From positions 1-8,282 of the forward strand of contig JAJDBA010000119.1 of the NCBI GenBank assembly GCA_029261675.1: a stretch of DNA of 8,282 nt. The letters run 5' to 3'. The first letter of the stretch is position 1. Every line of letters begins with the position of its first letter. Under the pieces are notes generated by a model that was not told the DNA's origin, ran no database searches, and was given only the letters and a program-made list of their open reading frames with translations. The position numbers were made by a program, and so were the translations under genes. Of the stretch, positions 1 through 6,449 are shown piece after piece. This DNA is from Nitrospinaceae bacterium (GTDB lineage: Bacteria > Nitrospinota > Nitrospinia > Nitrospinales > VA-1).

Positions 1-538
1 CATAATTGTCATTGGGACCGTAAAGGTTTGTGGGCATGGAGGAGACGAACTGAGTAGAATATTGTCGATTATAGTTTTCGCACATTTTGATCCCGGCAAT
101 TTTTGAAATCGCGTAAGGTTCATTGGTAGGTTCGAGTGGCCCTGTCAGAAGATGCTCTTCTTTCATGGGTTGCGGACAATCGCGGGGATATATGCAACTA
201 GACCCTAAAAAGCAGAGTCTCTGAACACCCGCAAGATAGGCCCCGTGAATGAGATTGGTCTCGATGGCTAGATTTTCATATATAAACTGTCCGCGAAAAG
301 TGTTGTTGGCATGAATGCCACCCACTTTGGCTGCCGCAATAAAAATATACTCGGGTTTTTCTATTTTTAAAAAACTAAACACGGCATCCTGATTTAGGAG
401 GTCGAGTTCTTTGCGTGTGCGGGTTAGTAAATTACTATAGCCCCTTTTTTGGAGGCCTCGTATAAGTGCTGAACCAACCATCCCCTGATGGCCTGCAACA
501 TATATTTTACTATTTTTGTGAATTTGGAGATCGGTCAT
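1..538 (-). CDS. fcl: GDP-L-fucose synthase (GDP-4-keto-6-deoxymannose 3,5-epimerase/4-reductase), 3' part missing
   Basis: The reading frame opens at ATG 538 on the minus strand and runs off the left edge, giving 179 visible residues. By comparison with E. coli Fcl (about 321 aa), roughly 140 C-terminal residues are missing. The N-terminus has the NADP-binding loop GHQGMVGSA (residues 16-24). It is followed by AAAKVGGIHANNT, the SSCIYP segment (Ser113 and Cys115, matching catalytic Ser107/Cys109 of E. coli), EPTNEPYAISK (Tyr142 and Lys146 of YxxxK) and MPTNLYGPNDNY. These are family hallmarks. The enzyme converts GDP-4-keto-6-deoxy-D-mannose, the Gmd product, to GDP-L-fucose in the cytosol. 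It lies 21 bp downstream of gmd in the same direction, the usual gmd-fcl order. No strong Shine-Dalgarno is visible; the 21-bp gap is mostly one copy of a 16-bp tandem repeat. A ColC-type GDP-colitose synthase is a related alternative, but the motifs fit Fcl closely. Confidence 0.93.
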   Translation of the reverse strand, partial: MTDLQIHKNSKIYVAGHQGMVGSALIRGLQKRGYSNLLTRTRKELDLLNQDAVFSFLKIEKPEYIFIAAAKVGGIHANNTFRGQFIYENLAIETNLIHGAYLAGVQRLCFLGSSCIYPRDCPQPMKEEHLLTGPLEPTNEPYAISKIAGIKMCENYNRQYSTQFVSSMPTNLYGPNDNY

Positions 539-539
539 T

Positions 540-571
540 ATTGTTAGGATTCATGATTGTTAGGACTCATG
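540..571. repeat. 16-bp tandem duplication at the gmd/fcl junction
   Basis: Bases 540-555 (ATTGTTAGGATTCATG) and 556-571 (ATTGTTAGGACTCATG) are adjacent direct copies that differ at one base. The copy nearer gmd encodes its last residues and holds its TAA stop (560-562). The other copy makes up most of the gmd-fcl spacer. A looser third likeness begins at 575, inside the Gmd C-terminal codons. Without one unit, the gmd stop and the fcl ATG would be only 5 bp apart. Confidence 0.85.
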
Positions 572-1651
572 ACGATTGTAAGCCTCATAGCCGTGCTTTT
601 GTACTAATTCGTCACGTTCAGCGGACTTAAGGTCTTCTTGAATCATTTCGGATACCAATTCGGGGAAGGTAGTTTTTGGAGTCCATCCTAATTTTTCTTT
701 TGCCTTGCTTGCATCGCCGAGCAGGCTTTCTACTTCCGTAGGGCGGAAATAACGTTCATCAATGGAAACGATGCATTTTCCTTGTTCATCGTAGCCTTTT
801 TCATCAACGCCTTTGCCTTTCCAACTTATGTTTATGCCAATTTCTTTGGTGGCGGCCTCGATAAATTCACGAACACTATATTGAATGCCAGTTGCAACAA
901 CGAAGTCATCCGGATGGTTTTGTTGCAGAATCCGCCATGTTGCCTCTACGTAATCCCTGGCGTGGCCCCAATCTCTCTTTGCATCCAGGTTTCCCAGATA
1001 AAGGCAGTCTTGCAGGCCGAGTTTAATACGCGCCAAACCGCGCGTGATTTTACGTGTGACAAAGGTCTCACCTCGGACAGGGCTTTCGTGATTGAACAAA
1101 ATACCATTGCAAGCAAATATGCCATAGGCTTCGCGGTAATTGACTGTGATCCAGTATGCGTAAAGTTTGGCGACAGCATAGGGACTGCGAGGATAAAACG
1201 GAGTGGTCTCTTTTTGCGGAACTTCTTGAACCAGCCCATAAAGCTCAGATGTAGATGCCTGATAGAAGCGTGTTTTATCTTTTAAACCTAGAATTCGTAT
1301 TGCTTCCAGAATTCGCAAAGCACCTAGCGCATCCGAGTTGGCAGTGTATTCGGGTTCTTCGAATGACACGGCAACGTGGCTTTGAGCGGCGAAATTATAA
1401 ATTTCATCAGGTTGAACTTTTTGGATGATATGGAGCAGACTGGTGGAATCTGTCATGTCTCCGTAGTGCAACAGAAAATTGCGATTATCGACATGAGGGT
1501 CTTGATAGAGGTGGTCAATCCGATCTGTGTTGAAAAGCGAGGTTCGGCGTTTTATGCCGTGAACAATATAATTTTTTTTTAATAAAAATTCAGCCAGATA
1601 AGAACCATCTTGACCGGTGATCCCTGTGATAAGAGCAACTTTTTGCTTCAT
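560..1651 (-). CDS. gmd: GDP-mannose 4,6-dehydratase
   Basis: This is a complete 363-aa extended SDR enzyme, of usual length for Gmd. It converts GDP-D-mannose to GDP-4-keto-6-deoxy-D-mannose, the common precursor of GDP-fucose, colitose, perosamine and rhamnose. The NADP-binding motif GITGQDGSYLAEFLL is at residues 10-24, followed by HGIKRRTSLFNTDRIDHL. The active site is in QASTSELYG (Thr134 and Glu136) and SPYAVAK (Tyr158 and Lys162), each two residues offset from E. coli Thr132/Glu134/Tyr156/Lys160. Conserved NHESPVRGETFVTRKITR, GNLDAKRDWGHARDYVEA and RPTEVESLLGD follow. The ATG at 1651 lies 3 bp from the present stop of the upstream GT2 and overlaps an out-of-frame TGA (1648-1650), which appears to be that gene's former stop. 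Translation was therefore probably once coupled by an ATGA overlap. The gene is downstream of the SDR and GT2 and upstream of fcl. Confidence 0.97.
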   Translation of the reverse strand: MKQKVALITGITGQDGSYLAEFLLKKNYIVHGIKRRTSLFNTDRIDHLYQDPHVDNRNFLLHYGDMTDSTSLLHIIQKVQPDEIYNFAAQSHVAVSFEEPEYTANSDALGALRILEAIRILGLKDKTRFYQASTSELYGLVQEVPQKETTPFYPRSPYAVAKLYAYWITVNYREAYGIFACNGILFNHESPVRGETFVTRKITRGLARIKLGLQDCLYLGNLDAKRDWGHARDYVEATWRILQQNHPDDFVVATGIQYSVREFIEAATKEIGINISWKGKGVDEKGYDEQGKCIVSIDERYFRPTEVESLLGDASKAKEKLGWTPKTTFPELVSEMIQEDLKSAERDELVQKHGYEAYNRHES

Positions 1652-1772
1652 AATTTAGTTCTTTCCAGTTTTGCCATCCATGCTCGGCTGTAACTCCAGA
1701 AGGCTGGGTATCTTTTTATTGTACGGAGAAATTTTATCTTGCTTTTCTCTTTCTGTAGAGAAGAATCCAACT
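1648..1772 (-). pseudogene. Out-of-frame relic of an alternative GT2 3' end
   Basis: When bases 1648-1772 are read in the frame shifted relative to the present GT2 gene, they give an open peptide ending ...WMAKLERTKL followed by TGA. The TGA overlaps the gmd ATG (ATGA). This peptide matches the in-frame GT2 segment encoded by 1773-1890 (...WMAKLEKTK) at 26 of 38 residues. The stretch therefore looks like the original C-terminus of a GT2 homologue. The present gene reads it in the wrong frame as a 38-residue tail. That it is a relic is inferred; the alternative frame and the similarity are seen directly. Confidence 0.6.
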
Positions 1773-1890
1773 TTAGTCTTCTCCAGTTTTGCCATCCATC
1801 CTTTTTTGAAACTCCATAAGACCAGATATCCTTTTATTGTACGTAGAAACTTCATCTTGCTTTTCCCTTTTCGCAGCGAAGAATCCAACT
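1655..1890. repeat. 118-bp imperfect tandem direct repeat in the 3' end of the GT2 gene
   Basis: Copy A (1655-1772) and copy B (1773-1890) are directly adjacent and align without any gap at a constant offset of 118. My hand count gives 95 of 118 identical bases. Exactly conserved blocks include CCAGTTTTGCCATCCAT, TTTATTGTACG and GAAGAATCCAACT. The unit is 3x39+1 bases long, so the two copies fall in different reading frames of the same gene. Outside these limits the similarity stops at once. Confidence 0.93.
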
Positions 1891-2536
1891 CCATTGCTAC
1901 CTCGGATAGAGTCATCCTAAGCATAACAATTTTCATTACCATTTCAACCATACTCTCGAAACCCACGCGTTCTACTATCCCCGGTCCAAAAACGCGCTGC
2001 ATTTTCAACAATGCCTTTGCCCTGTATAATCGGAAAAAAGAGCTTGCCGTAAGGATTCCTTGTATGCCCAGCAAGTCTTTGACAACGAGGTTGGCACCGC
2101 TGCTAAGGAGCTTCCTCAAAAAGGAAGTTTGGGTAAAGCCTCCCCCGTACATATAAGGACTGGCGAACACTATATCAAAACCTTCATTTGCTCGAACGAG
2201 CATTTGTTTTATCAATTCATATTTGGAAGTATTGTCTCCTTCCATAGTAATTACCCAGTCTTCGTCTTTCATGCGTTTTGAGAGATAGGTGAAGCCTGTA
2301 GCAAATGCGGCGCCTGGCCCAATATTTTTTTCATGTTGCAGGATGACCAAGTCAAGATCTCCAGTTTCTTGTTTGGCGGTCACTACGGTTTCGTCATCGC
2401 TGCCATCATCGACCAAAATGTACTGAAGAGAAAAGCGGTCTTTTAATTCTTCGCGCAGCTTCGAAAAACCTTCAAATAAAGTGGTGATATTGAGGGATTC
2501 ATTGAAAACGGGTACGATTATGAAAAGACGGTTCAT
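1655..2536 (-). CDS. Family 2 glycosyltransferase, DPM1-like, with a frame-shifted C-terminal tail
   Basis: This 293-aa cytosolic GT-A fold enzyme has no predicted membrane segments. The N-terminus IIVPVFNES (residues 6-14), LVDDGSDDET (41-50), NIGPGAAFATGF (71-82) and MEGDNTS (98-104, at the position of the usual DADLQD-type metal-binding motif) identify a DPM1-like GT2. GKSKMKFLRTIKGY (224-237) matches the conserved end of that family. The sugar and acceptor are not predictable. The start ATG at 2536 has GAGG 10 nt upstream, inside the end of the preceding SDR gene, with 7 bp between the genes. The C-terminus is odd: residues 216-255 come from repeat copy B, and residues 256-293 come from copy A read in another frame, so this tail probably has no family counterpart. 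The core domain appears intact, so activity may be kept. Confidence 0.9.
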   Translation of the reverse strand: MNRLFIIVPVFNESLNITTLFEGFSKLREELKDRFSLQYILVDDGSDDETVVTAKQETGDLDLVILQHEKNIGPGAAFATGFTYLSKRMKDEDWVITMEGDNTSKYELIKQMLVRANEGFDIVFASPYMYGGGFTQTSFLRKLLSSGANLVVKDLLGIQGILTASSFFRLYRAKALLKMQRVFGPGIVERVGFESMVEMVMKIVMLRMTLSEVAMELDSSLRKGKSKMKFLRTIKGYLVLWSFKKGWMAKLEKTKVGFFSTEREKQDKISPYNKKIPSLLELQPSMDGKTGKN

Positions 2537-2543
2537 GGTAAAT

Positions 2544-3554
2544 TTACCTCACGCAATCAGGAATATGGGATGTCGCAATGTCGAGTTCTTTGCGTCGAGC
2601 AACTTGCCACTCAATAGTGTGGCGTAAGCCAACCTCTAAGTCTACTTTTGGTTCAAAGCCAAGAAGGGTTCGTGCACGGGTGATATCAGGAATTCGGCGC
2701 ATTACGTCTTCATACTTACCGAATGTTGAATATGGGATGAGTTTGATTTTTGGCGACTCATCACCGCGTACCAATTTCCAGATGAGCTTGGCTAAGTCCA
2801 GTATGCTGATTTCAAATGTGTTGCCTATATTGAAGACTTTATTGTTGGCAGCGGGATTTTCAATGGTGCGAATGATGCCATCGACATGATCAGAAATGTA
2901 AGTAAAAGATCGAGTTTGCATTCCATCTCCGTGCACTTCAATTTCTTCGTTATCAAGGGCTTTGTTAATGAAAACTGATTGTGGGCCACCCCACCATGTC
3001 AGGTTCTGGTTTGGGCCATAGCCTCCAAAGAATCGGATAGGTACGACATCAACTCCGAATCGTTGGTTGTAGGCAAAGAGCATTTGTTCTTCAAACATTT
3101 TAGAAATTGCATAAGCCCACCTCTTGACATGCGGATTACCCATGACAAGATTTGAATCTTCACTGAAAGGCACATCAGGGTTCTTTCCATATACGTCTGA
3201 AGTTGAGGCGGCGACTACTTTTGCACCTTGATCCAAGGCTACTTTGGTTACGCTTTCTGAACCCATAGAATTGATCATCAACGTGTCCAGCGCATCGGTG
3301 TATCGAGGAATTTTATATGCCGCTAAATGAACCACTACCTCACATCCCTCCGCAGCAACTTTTAAAGCAGGTTCATCACGAATGTCGATATAATGTATTT
3401 CAAAAGAAGGATGCTTTAGCAATCCGCTAATGTTCAGTTTCTCACCTTGTGACATATTGTCCACACCGACAACGTGATAACCTTTTTCTAAAAGACCCTT
3501 TGCGAGGTTGGAACCAATGAACCCTGCCGCTCCAGTAATTAGTATTCGTTTCAT
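2544..3554 (-). CDS. NAD-dependent sugar-nucleotide epimerase/dehydratase (extended SDR), specificity unknown
   Basis: This 336-aa protein begins MKRILITGAAGFIGSN. The Rossmann motif GAAGFIG is at residues 8-14, and Asp32 at the end of beta-2 suggests NAD. AASTSDVYG (115-123) supplies the Ser/Thr, and YAISK (Tyr148, Lys152) is the catalytic YxxxK. GGYGPNQN and HGDGMQTRSFTYISDHVDGI (from 208) form the nucleotide-sugar binding part. It resembles UDP-glucose 4-epimerase and UDP-glucuronate decarboxylase relatives, but the substrate cannot be fixed from sequence. I chose ATG 3554 because AAGGA lies 10 nt upstream and the Rossmann strand begins right after it. The frame can be extended to a GTG at 3602, adding 16 residues unlike the family. 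It is the first gene of the left operon and follows a leader of more than 200 nt that carries a JUMPstart-like element. Confidence 0.92.
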   Translation of the reverse strand: MKRILITGAAGFIGSNLAKGLLEKGYHVVGVDNMSQGEKLNISGLLKHPSFEIHYIDIRDEPALKVAAEGCEVVVHLAAYKIPRYTDALDTLMINSMGSESVTKVALDQGAKVVAASTSDVYGKNPDVPFSEDSNLVMGNPHVKRWAYAISKMFEEQMLFAYNQRFGVDVVPIRFFGGYGPNQNLTWWGGPQSVFINKALDNEEIEVHGDGMQTRSFTYISDHVDGIIRTIENPAANNKVFNIGNTFEISILDLAKLIWKLVRGDESPKIKLIPYSTFGKYEDVMRRIPDITRARTLLGFEPKVDLEVGLRHTIEWQVARRKELDIATSHIPDCVR

Positions 3555-3765
3555 CAATTCAAATTCCTTCATTGCGATTATTAAGGATTTACCCGAATTC
3601 ACATACGCTTGTTTTTGGCCGACCGCAGTATTCGAGGGTTAAATCTGTACTTGTTGTTGCAGTAGTAATTAAAAGTTGAAAGAGCTTTTTTGTTTCTTTC
3701 TCATAGCAAATATTCGATATGTAAGTTTAATCGTCGAAATGACAAATAAACTTTAGATTTTGTGA

Positions 3766-3797
3766 CTACCGCCCATTTGTTGAGCTATTTAGAGCAA
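3766..3797 (-). promoter_or_regulatory. JUMPstart/ops-like antitermination element facing the left operon
   Basis: On the minus strand, three blocks occur in the order and approximate spacing of the enterobacterial JUMPstart sequence. They are TGCTCT (3796-3791), TAGCT (3787-3783) and GGGCGGTAG (3774-3766). The spacers are 3 and 8 nt; in the consensus as I remember it they are about 2 and 10. The last block contains the ops core GGCGGTAG without mismatch. The bases after it are TCAC rather than CGTG. The element lies about 210 nt upstream of the first gene of a polysaccharide operon and points towards it. In enterobacteria, ops recruits the NusG paralog RfaH to RNA polymerase. Recruitment by such a factor here is inferred. 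Confidence 0.68.
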
Positions 3798-3829
3798 ATT
3801 CAACTTAGAAAGAGTATGAATAGAAGCAA

Positions 3830-3838
3830 GGGCGGTTG
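3830..3838 (+). promoter_or_regulatory. Second ops-like motif, mirrored, facing the right operon
   Basis: GGGCGGTTG on the plus strand differs from the ops core at one base (T for A) and is preceded by AAGCAA, recalling the AAGCCA of JUMPstart. Its GGGCGGT forms a 7-bp inverted repeat with ACCGCCC at 3768-3774, so the two motifs point away from each other, each towards its own operon. The next gene begins about 360 bp downstream. It lacks the TGCTCT and TAGCT blocks, so it could also be half of a shared operator or hairpin. Confidence 0.35.
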
Positions 3839-4070
3839 ATTAAACTTAAATGAGGGTGAATTCCCTTTAAATATTTCTAAAAAAGACAATAAAGGCTAAA
3901 AATTGAGTGTGGTTTTGAAATAGCTAAGGTGTATTGGATTTTTAACCGTAAAAGAATATAGATAGTTGGATAAGTGGAGTAATACTATAAACAGATTTTG
4001 TCTAAACAGGATTATGTTTCATGAGAATGAGATCGAAGAAGCGAGATTCACCAAAATGTAGAAACCTCTT

Positions 4071-4097
4071 TTTACCGTTTGTCCTACAGCGTATAAT
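4071..4097 (+). promoter_or_regulatory. Possible sigma-70 promoter upstream of the radical SAM gene
   Basis: An exact -10 TATAAT (4092-4097) has TTTACC (4071-4076, four of six) as a -35 at a short 15-nt spacing. The region is AT-rich, so chance matches are likely. Confidence 0.25.
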
Positions 4098-4135
4098 ATA
4101 GCACTAAGATTTTTGCTTCTCAACTGGTTATTTAT

Positions 4136-4161
4136 TTGATTTTTAATGAGTTATTTATAAT
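4136..4161 (+). promoter_or_regulatory. Possible promoter just upstream of the radical SAM gene
   Basis: An exact -10 TATAAT at 4156-4161 would place the start of transcription about 30 nt before ATG 4200. The best -35, TTGATT (4136-4141), is only 14 nt away, so the pair is imperfect. If it is used, the ops-like motif at 3830 would not be transcribed from it. Confidence 0.3.
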
Positions 4162-4199
4162 GTTTCTGGCATAATCGACCCGTTAGGTTACAATAAACT

Positions 4200-5267
4200 A
4201 TGACAATTTCCGGCTCCAAAAACCGTTACATATTGCTTAGAATGAAAATTGCACTTTCAATGCTTTTGAAAGGTAAGGTTTCATTTAAAAAAATAAAAAA
4301 TGCTGCCCACTGTTGGTTTGCTCAGAAATTTCGTTTTGCCAAGGCCTCTGCGTTCCCTTTCATGATTAATTTTGAATTATGGAATGAATGCAATGCCCAG
4401 TGTACATTCTGTCGGACCGAGGATGGGGATATCTATGATCTTAATCCAGCGAATAAAGGAAAGACTCCAATCCAAAAAGGAAAAATGTCTCTTGATATGT
4501 ATAAAGAGATAATTGAGCAATCCAAAGACCATGTTCTAATAGCAGTGCTTTATGTTAACGGCGAGCCGTTGATGTATACAGACTTATATAAGGCTCTTGA
4601 ATATGCATCGGAACGCAAGGTGGCGACATTAATTTCTACGAATGGAGAATTGTTAACGGAAAAAAATATTCAGAAACTCTTGGATTCTGGTTTGGACTTC
4701 ATAAAAATTGCGATAAGTGGTTTTTCACAGGATATATTTACGGTTCAACACCGAGGATGCAATATTGAAAAGATCAAACAAAACCTAAAGAATCTAGCTC
4801 GATTAAGAGATGAAGGGGATCACAAAATATTAGTGATGCTTGACTATATTTATTATGAATACAATGCTCATGAATATCAATCCGCACTTGAGTTGGGTCA
4901 GGAGCTTGGTTTTATAGTAAGTCGCAGGCCGGGAAATTTGAATAAATTATCTGAAGAACATCCAGATTTAGCCGTCCATGAGAAGCCCCAAGAAGATCCT
5001 CCCCAGCTCCCCGTAAAAAATTTATGTGATTGGCCTTGGAAAGTGATGACCGTCAATTGGGATGGAGGGGTTTACCCCTGCTGTGACTACGTTGTTTGGA
5101 ATGATCAAGAACCGAACGCGACTTTTGAAGTGGGAAAAAGCAATGTTAAAGAAATTTGGAATGGGGCAGCCGTCATTGATAATCGAACTGTTCATTTGAC
5201 TGAAGGGCGGGGTGGGTTTGATATTTGCTCCAAGTGTACCCGAGTGGGTACTGCATTTAAATTTTAA
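4200..5267 (+). CDS. Radical SAM/SPASM domain protein in a polysaccharide operon
   Basis: This is a 355-aa protein. The radical SAM iron-sulfur motif CNAQCTFC (Cys64, Cys68, Cys71; CxxxCxxC) begins the barrel after MINFELWNEC. YVNGEPLMY (118-126) matches the GGEP-type SAM-binding strand. The C-terminal part has a SPASM/twitch-like cysteine set: Cys276, the pair Cys294/Cys295 in WDGGVYPCCDY, and Cys343/Cys346 in ICSKC, presumably ligating an auxiliary cluster. The reaction cannot be predicted; family members modify peptides, sugars or other small molecules. It heads the right operon and is followed after 28 bp by a glycosyltransferase, so a role in making or modifying a glycan component is inferred. 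The start is uncertain. ATG 4200 and ATG 4242 (giving 341 aa) are both in frame, and neither has a clear Shine-Dalgarno. Confidence 0.88.
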   Translation: MTISGSKNRYILLRMKIALSMLLKGKVSFKKIKNAAHCWFAQKFRFAKASAFPFMINFELWNECNAQCTFCRTEDGDIYDLNPANKGKTPIQKGKMSLDMYKEIIEQSKDHVLIAVLYVNGEPLMYTDLYKALEYASERKVATLISTNGELLTEKNIQKLLDSGLDFIKIAISGFSQDIFTVQHRGCNIEKIKQNLKNLARLRDEGDHKILVMLDYIYYEYNAHEYQSALELGQELGFIVSRRPGNLNKLSEEHPDLAVHEKPQEDPPQLPVKNLCDWPWKVMTVNWDGGVYPCCDYVVWNDQEPNATFEVGKSNVKEIWNGAAVIDNRTVHLTEGRGGFDICSKCTRVGTAFKF

Positions 5268-5295
5268 ATATATCCCTCGCCTCAAAAAAATAGAA

Positions 5296-6345
5296 ATGAA
5301 AAAAAATTATCCAGTTGAAAATACCTCGAATGTCGGAAAAAAACTTTCGATGATTTTTTCCTTCCGCAACGAAGAGGATGTTCTTGAGGAATTGATAACC
5401 CGGGTTAGAAATGTTTTAAAAGTAGAGCAGGAAAAAGATGTTATCAAAGAATATGAACTCATTTTTGTAAATGATAGATCGGATGACCGGTCTGAAGAAA
5501 TTCTAAAAGAATTGAATCAAAATCATGGTGATATTAAAATTATAAACATGTCTAGAAATTTTGGTGTTTCACCATGCGTGTTGGCAGGGTTAAAGTTCGC
5601 AACGGGGGATGTAGCCATTTACATGGATGCCGATCTTCAGGACCCTCCCGAGCTTGTTTCAAAGATGCTGGAAGCGTGGGGGCAGGGGGATAAAGCCGAT
5701 GTAGTGCACACCGTCAGAACCTCGCGTGCTGGAGAGCCCTTTTTGAAACTTCAATTAACTAAATTGGGATATTGGATCCTTGGAAAGTTTTCAGATATTG
5801 ATTTGACGGCAGAAGCAGGGGATTTTAAGCTGATGTCCCGCCGTGTAATAAATCATATTAACAAATTAAATGAATATAATCCGTTTATGCGGGGGTTAGT
5901 TGTCTGGGTGGGTTTCAACCAGACGAAGATTTATTACAAACGAGAAAAACGATATGCTGGAGATACTAAATTCCCGATTATAAGCCGCAAAGTTCTCAGT
6001 AATTTTTTCAACTCGGCTTTAATTTCTTTTTCAGCAGCGCCTCTACAATTTTCTACTTTGATTGGACTAGGTGGTATTCTTGTCAGTTTTTTGATGATCT
6101 TGTTTGTTTTTTTAGTCAAATTTTACGGAATAATTCCCCCAGGTCGAGCTGCTCTTATGACAGCAATTATGTTTATGGGAAGCATAGAATTACTTGCCTT
6201 TGGTGTAATGGGGTTATACGTCCATTCGGTGTTCATAATGGTAAAGCGTCGTCCAAATTACATTATTGAAAGTGTTTTTGGTTTTACCGATGAAGAATTG
6301 GAAACATTGAGGGAAGTTTATAAAAATGATATTCAAATTTTTTAA
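5296..6345 (+). CDS. Polyprenyl-phosphate glycosyltransferase, ArnC/GtrB/DPM1-like (GT2) with two C-terminal membrane helices
   Basis: This 349-aa protein has a GT-A domain containing MIFSFRNEED (19-28), FVNDRSDDRS (57-66), MSRNFGVSP (85-93) and the metal-binding DADLQDPPEL (111-120). GDFKLMSRRV (175-184) and YAGDTKFP (220-227) follow, both typical of enzymes that transfer a sugar to undecaprenyl or dolichyl phosphate. Two hydrophobic segments, about 249-277 and 286-313, match the usual C-terminal membrane pair. The expected product is a polyprenyl-phosphate sugar made on the cytoplasmic face; the sugar is unknown. I chose ATG 5296 because the family domain starts soon after. The frame extends back to 5212, but those residues overlap the radical SAM gene and look unrelated. 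No Shine-Dalgarno is evident. The stop codon lies inside an AT-rich inverted repeat. Confidence 0.92.
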   Translation: MKKNYPVENTSNVGKKLSMIFSFRNEEDVLEELITRVRNVLKVEQEKDVIKEYELIFVNDRSDDRSEEILKELNQNHGDIKIINMSRNFGVSPCVLAGLKFATGDVAIYMDADLQDPPELVSKMLEAWGQGDKADVVHTVRTSRAGEPFLKLQLTKLGYWILGKFSDIDLTAEAGDFKLMSRRVINHINKLNEYNPFMRGLVVWVGFNQTKIYYKREKRYAGDTKFPIISRKVLSNFFNSALISFSAAPLQFSTLIGLGGILVSFLMILFVFLVKFYGIIPPGRAALMTAIMFMGSIELLAFGVMGLYVHSVFIMVKRRPNYIIESVFGFTDEELETLREVYKNDIQIF

Positions 6346-6362
6346 ATATATTTGAATATCAT
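6326..6362. repeat. AT-rich inverted repeat spanning the GT2 stop codon
   Basis: ATGATATTCAAAT (6326-6338) is a perfect reverse complement of ATTTGAATATCAT (6350-6362), giving a 13-bp stem around an 11-nt centre that contains the TAA stop. No T-run follows on the plus strand; a short TTTTTA follows on the minus strand. It could be a weak terminator or a 3' mRNA-stabilising hairpin between the GT2 and methyltransferase genes. The stem has only two G-C pairs. Confidence 0.6.
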
Positions 6363-6449
6363 GAAAATGTAGATAAAGTTTTTAATAGATGGATTGTTGT
6401 GTTTGTGTGAAAACAAAACTTTGATCTGTATCGAATTAGGATCTGAATA

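Larger units (their letters stand above)
3555..4199. other. 645-bp AT-rich divergent intergenic region
   Basis: This non-coding stretch separates two divergent operons. I see no gene in it. It holds a JUMPstart/ops-like element facing left (3766-3797), a mirrored GGGCGGT element facing right (3830-3838) and two exact TATAAT hexamers on the plus strand (4092 and 4156). I found no convincing promoter for the left operon. A weak pair on the minus strand is TTGTCA at 3740-3745 with TACATA at 3718-3723, spacer 16, but it lies downstream of the JUMPstart-like element. Confidence 0.8.

Noticed and set aside
782..1285. Plus-strand open frame of 167 codons opposite gmd
   Set aside because: It is antisense to gmd, whose motifs are certain, and shows no recognisable domain or ribosome binding site.
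1671..2156. Plus-strand open frame of 161 codons opposite the GT2 gene
   Set aside because: It is antisense to a well-supported glycosyltransferase. Its apparent internal peptide repeat is only the 118-bp duplication read on the other strand.
3555..3602. 16-residue N-terminal extension of the SDR gene from GTG 3602
   Set aside because: The Rossmann strand starts at MKRILITG, and AAGGA is well placed for ATG 3554. The added residues do not resemble the family.
3669..3704. Tiny minus-strand frame MRKKQKSSFNF in the leader of the left operon, a possible leader peptide
   Set aside because: It has only 11 codons and no Shine-Dalgarno, and I found no convincing attenuator hairpin after it. Such a frame is expected by chance in AT-rich DNA.
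5212..5295. Upstream extension of the ArnC/GtrB-like GT2 into the radical SAM gene
   Set aside because: It would overlap the SPASM cysteines in another frame, and the residues do not look like a GT2 N-terminus.
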